Below, piece by piece: positions 57,418 through 64,000 of a DNA stretch of 64,000 nucleotides (the stretch's first letter is position 1; each line of letters opens with the position of its first letter). The stretch comes from Citrus sinensis (taxonomy: Eukaryota > Streptophyta > Magnoliopsida > Sapindales > Rutaceae): assembly GCF_022201045.2 (NCBI RefSeq), contig NC_068556.1, positions 1,652,001 through 1,716,000 on the forward strand, read 5' to 3'. The position numbers and the translations under genes were made by a program. Below the pieces are notes generated by a model. The model had not been told where the DNA came from. It saw only the letters and a program-made list of their open reading frames with translations, and did not search any database.

Positions 57418-58715
57418 ATTATTAATAAGGAGTTCAATTTTCTCTATATGTAGATAGTTTTTAGTGTGAGAGAATGGTATGTTTATTGAGAAATTGAGTT
57501 TTATTGCAGTTTAAATGTGAGGAAAATGCTAGTGATTGTAATAAATATTTACATTGTGGATTCTTTAGAGTCATTGCTAAAAGCAAGGGATGATATATGT
57601 TGATCCAATCCATGTTACACAAGGAAAGAAAGGGTGATATTGATAATGTCAGCTAATGGAAAATCTTGAAGGTGCTGGACGACCAAACCACTATAAAGAA
57701 GATTGTCGGAATGGAGCAAGTCAACAAGTAGCTCTAAATCACTAAATGGAGACGTTGATAGTGTCAGCTAACAATATGCCTCTTTTCTTCATGAGAGATT
57801 GGTTTATCCTTTTGATTGTGCAACATAAAGGGATATGTTGCTACTAATAAGTCCACAAGATTTGCACACAAGACATGTTTTAATATTTATGCAAAGTGTG
57901 TGGTAGAATTTTTATGTTGATAGTTGAGGACTCTCATGGAAGCCAAACACGATTTGTAACATATTCAGTAATGTGATTTATATGTACCAAATATGTGTAC
58001 TCTGGATAAGGATTCTTGATGTAGAGAATTATAGCTACTATATAGAGGATAAGATTTTAACCACAGTATAGTGTTTCTCATAAGTCTTATGTGAGTGTGG
58101 TTTTGGTGGACATGACATGATTATTTAGATATACGATGGATCATATTTCATCACCTAATTTAAAAACTCACCTAGGTGGAGATTATTAGAAAACATATCT
58201 CATTTTGTCAATAAGTATTTGTATCCTAATTGTTAGGAGATTTCCTATGATATTTTTTAATTCAGGAAGATTATCATTTAAGGAATAAGTAATTTTCTTT
58301 TAGGATTTAGATTATTGAATAAGGAATACAATTTGTATAAGGAAACAAATACTTCCCTTACAAGAAATGATAACTATATATAAGAAGGTTAGGTTCACTT
58401 ATTAATAAGGAGTTAAGTTTTCCTTATGAGTAGACAACTTTTAGTGTGAGAGAAGTGGTAGATCCATTGAGAAATTGAGTGTTATTGACATTTTAGGTAT
58501 GAGAAAGATATTAGAGTGATTGTAATTATTTTTTTACAAAGTATATCTTTTTTTCTCATCATCTTTGGCTGTCGTAATTTTTCTACGGCGTAAGAATCTC
58601 TAATATAAATTATTGTGTTGTATGATTGACTTCATTTTTCATCTATATTTTTAGTTTATTATTTATCAAATCTTTTTATTTACAAGATCTTGGGTGGGAT
58701 TAAAAATCCCTAACA
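57418..58715 (+). mobile_element. Copia-like LTR retroelement fossil
   Basis: A right LTR can be traced from about 58184 to 58715, ending CCCTAACA, preceded by a purine-rich AGGTGGAGAT tract of the kind that primes plus-strand synthesis in plant Copia elements. A stretch at 57418-57575 is a diverged direct repeat of 58398-58550 (both carry TTATTAATAAGGAGTT and TTTTAGTGTGAGAGAA) and is the remains of the left LTR. Only about 600 bp of unrecognisable interior lies between. The element is broken and mostly lost; the visible divergence between the two repeats suggests it is old. Confidence 0.7.
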
Positions 58716-61700
58716 ATTTTCTATACGAAGAACCTTCCATCAGCGCCCATAACTTTTTTATCAAACAAAAAATACAGCCAAATTAATAATTAGACCTGCC
58801 TAAAGCAAGCCAAATTCAACTTGTTTCTATCGATAATAACCAGCATATTATTTGCTCCATGAAAATCTTATGACCAAATAATGGGAGAAAATTTGGTGAT
58901 TTTTTAAACTAAAAGTGGTCAATTAATCCAAATTGAAGATTAGTTAGAGTATATGCTTTTTATTTATGATTTTATCCTACAAGTAGATTAGAGTTTATAT
59001 GATTTTTCTCTATAACTTCAACAGTTTGACACTTTCACTCTGGATTTTCATCCTATATTTAGTCTATAGCTCCTATGTTCACAACTTCACATTTATAATT
59101 TTTGGTCAATTTTGCCTTAGCCTAGTTACAATAAGATGTTACACCGAGTCATTTTCTTGTTCGAATGCTCACATGCAAATTGGGAACAGATCTTGTACGT
59201 GATGGTGTGTGTCAGTGTGTGGCAGTTTTCATTGGTGGCCGTTGAACCTTACAGTAAAACTGCACTCGTAACATCGAGTTCCTTCACATATTCTCAAAAT
59301 ATAAATCTGAGAATGATATTTATTGATAAGACAATGTGAAATAATCGTTAGAAATTAGCCATAATGATTCATCAGTCACTAATTTTATTTATTTTTTACT
59401 TCACAAGTTCACTTTTTGAATCGTAGGCTATTAAAGAAAGTTCGAATGAAATTCAATTTTTAAAGTGCTTTTGGATTAATTTAAAAATAACCTGAATTTG
59501 GTTGTACTATAATTTAAAAAAAAAAATTTGGAACATTTCCCCCCTGTGACTTAATTAAGTTACCGTTTATATCAATACAATATTACAATATACAATTTGT
59601 AAGTCTAAACTTAAGGGCTTTTTGAGGAAGTAATGATGCTGATTTATAAATTCTTCTGAGGGAGTAATATAATATTTTCATAACACAAAAGGATGTAAGT
59701 ATAAACTAATTTATCATTTAGGATTATTGTTGGAAAGTTCAAAAGTAATTTTAAAAAATTAAAAATTAATTTTAATATTTTGGTATTTTTTTTCAAAGTC
59801 ACCCAATCATTGATACAATTCCACATACACCCTCACATGTAACATATAAAACCAAAATTATCCATACTCAATTAAGAAATAAAATTAGTAAATTTATGGA
59901 GAATTTATATAGTTGTTATTATCAATCATTTTGAGATAAAAAATAATTATTATTTTTTTTTGTTGCTAGTTGTGTGTGGGTGTGTGTGGGTGGTCAACAT
60001 TATATCTATCTTAATCATCTTCATTATTGTAGAAATTTGACAATAAAAATTACTAAACATATATAACTGCTTTTAAAATTCACAACATTTTTAAAAATAA
60101 AATTTATTAAACACTAAACTAATTCTTTTGTTATAGCTGATTATTTTTTTAGTATGGCTCCTCAAAAATTATTTTAAATGTTATATAAGTTTTATGCTCT
60201 TACATAATATAGTTGCTTAGAAAAAAATTGTTCTTTTTACAAACTTGATGATGATAAATACTTGGAATCTCACACGATTGTACCTTCTCAAACTATTTCT
60301 TTTTAAGAACCCAAAAAAAAAAAAAAACAAAATGAAACAAAAGGCTTTAGACACTTGATAGATCTTAAAGTACTTTTTCTACATTTGCCTAACCAGACCC
60401 CCCAGGATGACTTGATTGATCCTAAGATAAACACCAAATTTTCTACAGTCTTTTCGTCCAAAAAACTCTCAGCTTTGCCTATAAACCAACTTTCCTTTTT
60501 GGCTCTTTCTCTTGAAACTAAGGGAGCTCTGTCCTCGACAACCTTTTTTTTTGTTTTGAAATATTTTTATCATTTCATTACATGCAAATGTCTAAAATCT
60601 TCTTATATGGGGTTTTTTTTATAGAATTATTTTCTTAAATTCGAAGCTTTTTAGGTTTAACATCTAGAAAATCCAATTATGAAATTTGATCTCTACGATT
60701 TAGTTACTATATCAATTAAAAATAAATAAATTGGTGATGTGGTGCTTAATAGGTTTCTCGGATGGTGCTCTAATTGACCATCGTCGAGGATTTTCAAGTG
60801 CTTGTTCTCTACCTCACTAAACTCTAGTAAGGTTTCTATGTTTAATCACAAGTTTGTGACAACAAATTATTGCATATCGGTTTTGTTTAATTTATGACGT
60901 ATAATTATAGTCAAACAACTAAGAGAAGAGGAGAGGTGAATTGCGATAAAAGTTTCTCCAATAATAATCACAATCCAAAACTCTAGGCACCAAATTCAAC
61001 AATAATAACTATAAGCTTGTCAAGAAATAATAATAATAATTATAACTATAACAATTAATATAAAGAGATTAGGGTAGAGAAAACAAACATAATGAGTTTT
61101 CCGTGGTTTAGTAAACCCACCCACCCACTAGCACAAGCACATAGAGAGTATATATATGCCTTCGAGTGATTTAAGTTTGAGTATTTCACTAACTAAGCCT
61201 TATATATCAAGGTTTCAAAATGAGTACAATTGACTTCAAATGTATCAATAAATCTTTACAATCTTGAGACAATCTCACTTCTTTTTATCCAAATGTTTCC
61301 CACACTTACAGCCTCTCGTTTTTAAAGATAGAAATGATTCATGCAAGATCAAACTCCTCACAAGAGCATATAAGTAAATTATAACTCAACAATGAATTTT
61401 AATATACATAAATAAGCAAATAAAAGATCAACGATGCTTAGAACGATCAAGTTTAAGCTCAATAATAATTGTGAAATGGTTAAAGTCGGCTTTTTATTGA
61501 TGGATCAAGAAATTAGCTGTTACTTTTTTCAAAATAAGACATTCAGTACACAAATAGATCATCAATAATTATGAAGGGAATAACCATTTGTTGATGTGGG
61601 CATGTTGTTGTGGAAAATTTTTTGAAAATTTAAGCTCAGAACAGATCACCGTTAAAAATAAGTGGATTATTATTTCAAAACCAACACTAGTGGAATGTCT

Positions 61701-61899
61701 GCTAATTCGGAGGCGGAAGACCGCTTGGCTAATTTAACAATTTTTGAAATTTTATATTTTTGCACCAAAGCTTTCAAAAATTATATATTATTTTAAGATG
61801 TTATAAAACCTTTCAAATAGGTCCTGTTCTAAAATTTCAACGATATTTATATAATTTCAAGATTTTTAAAACTCTTCAAATTAGTCCATATACTGGATA

Positions 61900-62520
61900 A
61901 GTAATCACTTTGATAAAAACAATTAATTTCTTCTTTTTTTTCTAGTGTAAAAACTTTACAATATGAAAACAAAGAGAGATGTTCTTAATGCTCAATAATG
62001 CACAAATTTAATTATGGTAGTTTTACAAGAAATGTCATAAGAAATATTTGTTGTCCTCTTAATCTTCATAACATCCATATTAAATTACTGAGAAATACGA
62101 AAGCGGAAGCGTACCTGAATCCATGGTGATTCGTAGTGGTTCTTGAGTGTAGGAGATGGACTTCCAATCTTTTCTTTTTCTTGAGTTTAGAATTCTCTTT
62201 GAGAGGATTAGAGAATTACAAAAGATTATTCGAGAGATTGGGGACCATAACCCCTTTTTATATAAATATCGTGACTATTAGTTTTCTTTTAGAAAAGCCA
62301 ACAGTCACGTATTTATGATAATAATCACTTCAGCCCCTCATTAAAGTGATGATTAAATTCTGGTATCTATGCATTTAATCCACAATAATTATACCCTTAA
62401 CTATTTAATGAACTTCAATTAGATCACTTAATTCTTGGCTTATTAAATAATAGCACACACATTTTATTTATTTCATGTGTGGCCCCAAATATATTAGATT
62501 AATATAAAATTAATCTAACA
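61900..62520 (-). mobile_element. LTR-like segment, minus strand (tentative)
   Basis: Read on the minus strand it begins TGTTAGATTAATTTTATATT at 62520. At about 62245-62265 it has a strong TATA box (TATATAAAAAGGGG), as retroelement promoters do. A likely leader follows, reaching a splice-donor-like CAGGTACGC near 62116. The far border is not found and no partner repeat is seen in the window, so it may be a solo or partial copy. Family uncertain, Copia more likely. Confidence 0.35.
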
Positions 62521-62699
62521 ATATTACCTAAGATAATATTTTTTATACTTGTCCTTAACTTGATGAGATTTATTCGTAAATGGTTGAACTTAATCTCACA
62601 TAGACAATATTTGTCCTTCAAGAGCCAGAGAGATTGAAATAATATGTTTTCTATTTTATCCTTAATATATAGTTTGTTATCATCAAATCAAGATTTATA

Positions 62700-64000
62700 A
62701 AACCCTCCTTAAAACAGTAGCTCAAGCGTTGCCCATCTACGCGATGAATGTTTACCTTCTGCCTATGGAGCTTTGTAAAGAGTTAGAGCGGATGATGAAC
62801 TCCTTCTGGTGGGGCAGAAAAGGACCGGGCAGTGGAGGTATCATATGGATGAAATGGGAGAGAATGTGTAAACCAAAGACTCATGGGGGCATAGGATTTA
62901 AAAGATTGCATGCGTTCAATGTTGCAATGCTTGGTAAACAAGGCTGGCGCCTCCTAACCAACCCCAATACTCTGGTTGCTCGCCTTTTCAAGGCTAGATA
63001 CTACCCCCACACATCGTTTGTGGAGGCTCGTCTGGGTTGCAACCCTAGTTATGTCTGGCGCTCTATTTTGACCGCCCATCCAGCCATTATTCAAGGAAGT
63101 CGTATTCAGATCGGAGGGGGCCGGCAAACTGTTATCGGAAATGATCCTTGGCTGCCAGACAAGGACAATGGTCTCATCTCCTCGACTATTCCAGCAAATA
63201 TCACCTCTGCAACAGTTGATAGTCTCATGGTGCCTAACCAGCGCAAATGGGACTATGATGTGGTGACCGACATTTTCAACCGTAGGGATCGTGACCTTAT
63301 TTTCCGAATCCCTCTCGGCTCAAGGCGGGATGTTGACACCTGGTATTGGTTGCCTGACTCCAAAGGTCTGTACACATTTAGAAGCTACTATAGAATGCTA
63401 GATACAAAGCTCTCTCCCCCCTGCAGCAATGCTTGGCGTAAACTATGGCAGCTCCCCGTTCCTGCAAAAGTAAAGAACTTCCTTTGGAGAGCTATGGCCA
63501 ATGTCACCCCAACTTCAGATAACCTGCTGCAGCGTCGAGTTGAGGTACAATCGCTATGCCCTATTTGTCACTCTTCCTCGGAATCTATTTTTCATATCCT
63601 GGTGACTTGCCATTTTGCTAAATCTTGCTGGATTTCCTCTGTAATTGGCTTCAATGGGACTTGTTTGAACTTTGCTCAATGGCTGGAGGAGTTGTTTGGT
63701 CGCTGTAATCTTGATGATTGTAGTTTGGCTGCTATGATTTGTTGGGGCTTGTGGTTAAATAGGAATAACAAGGTTTGGAAAGGTGTTAATGGGAGGATCC
63801 AGTCGGTGTTGAATGTGGCTGGTCAAAGTTTATTCTTTTGGCAGCAAGCTCGTAAGAGTGATTTTTATCCCCCTCCAGTGCCTGTTTCTTTAGGCCATGG
63901 TTCTGTTTGCTGGGAAAAGCCTAGTTCTGGGTGGCACAAATGCAATGTTGATGCTGCTCTAGTTAGATCAAGAGGATTGATCAGCTTTGGGGCTGTAATT
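62700..64000 (+). mobile_element. LINE (L1-type) ORF2 3' part, open to the window edge
   Basis: From about 62700 to 64000 one plus-strand frame stays open for over 430 codons. It begins inside the reverse transcriptase domain (LLKTVAQALPTYAMNVYLLP), goes through the thumb region (MMNSFWWG, GGIIWMKWERMCKPKTHGGI) and has the zinc-binding zf-RVT motif (CPICHSSSESIFHILVTCHF). It then enters an RNase H domain (GWHKCNVDAALV) cut by the window end. The missing 5' part fits the 5' truncation usual for LINE insertions. The intact frame suggests a fairly young copy. Whether the RNase H and 3' tail are complete cannot be seen here. Confidence 0.9.

Larger units (their letters stand above)
55786..62699. 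other. Repeat-rich intergenic region
   Basis: Nearly 7 kb without a host gene. It begins with the promoter and leader of the GT14 gene, including a GA microsatellite. It then holds a hAT-type MITE (56661-57180), a Copia-like LTR fossil (57418-58715) and, on the minus strand, another LTR-like segment (about 61900-62520). The stretch 58716-61900 is AT-rich; a block at 60920-61200 with a GGTGAATTG motif recalls plant retroelement sequence, but I cannot place it. Confidence 0.6.

Noticed and set aside
1-64000. CRISPR array or bacterial-type operon
   Set aside because: No regular repeat-spacer series; genes are spliced and of plant type, so such systems are not expected.

Overview
This window is plant nuclear DNA, almost certainly from a eudicot. 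It is AT-rich with many introns bounded by GT/AG, and all recognisable proteins are land-plant families: chloroplast ATP synthase b', an Aux/IAA repressor, a TOPLESS-like corepressor, an LRR-malectin receptor and an ANTH clathrin adaptor. I cannot name the species from sequence alone; a woody eudicot such as Citrus is only a guess. Spliced gene models below were built by hand from frame, splice sites and family similarity; each one closes in frame.

Layout. 1-3269: repeat-bearing upstream region. 3270-5906 (+): plastid long coiled-coil protein (MRC/PII1-like). 9441-11669 (-): outer-envelope kinase KOC1-like, with a long 5' leader region. 14963-15604 (-): CF0 subunit b' (ATPG). 16479-18428 (-): ubiquitin-like, SNRNP25-like protein. 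19887-23398 (-): nucleotide-sugar transporter (UGNT1-like). 28623-29570 (+): IAA29-like Aux/IAA. 29571-32808: two long-armed foldback elements. 32809-39377 (+): unusual TOPLESS-like gene with a duplicated LisH-CTLH module. 41166-45436 (+): LRR-malectin receptor without a kinase. 46502-46574 (-): tRNA-Arg(CCG)-like. 48290-50227 (+): ANTH clathrin-assembly protein. 54646-55785 (-): GT14 glycosyltransferase. 55786-62700: transposon-rich desert (hAT MITE, Copia-like LTR fossil, a second LTR-like segment). 62700-64000 (+): 5'-truncated LINE open to the window edge.

Eight genes appear to match, in order, the Arabidopsis chromosome 4 series At4g32190, 32250, 32260, 32270, 32272, 32280, 32285 and 32290 (from memory of that map). 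The TOPLESS-like and LRR-malectin genes and the tRNA lie between the IAA29-like and clathrin-adaptor members and look like local insertions relative to it. Three of the block's genes serve the chloroplast: starch initiation, protein import and ATP synthesis.

The most unusual locus is 32809-39377. It encodes a predicted 790-residue TOPLESS-like protein with two tandem N-terminal corepressor modules and only one WD40 propeller. One intron has a GC donor, and the second module's missing exon survives as a decayed fossil inside an intron. It lies about 3.2 kb downstream of an Aux/IAA gene carrying the LxLxL motif that TOPLESS proteins bind.
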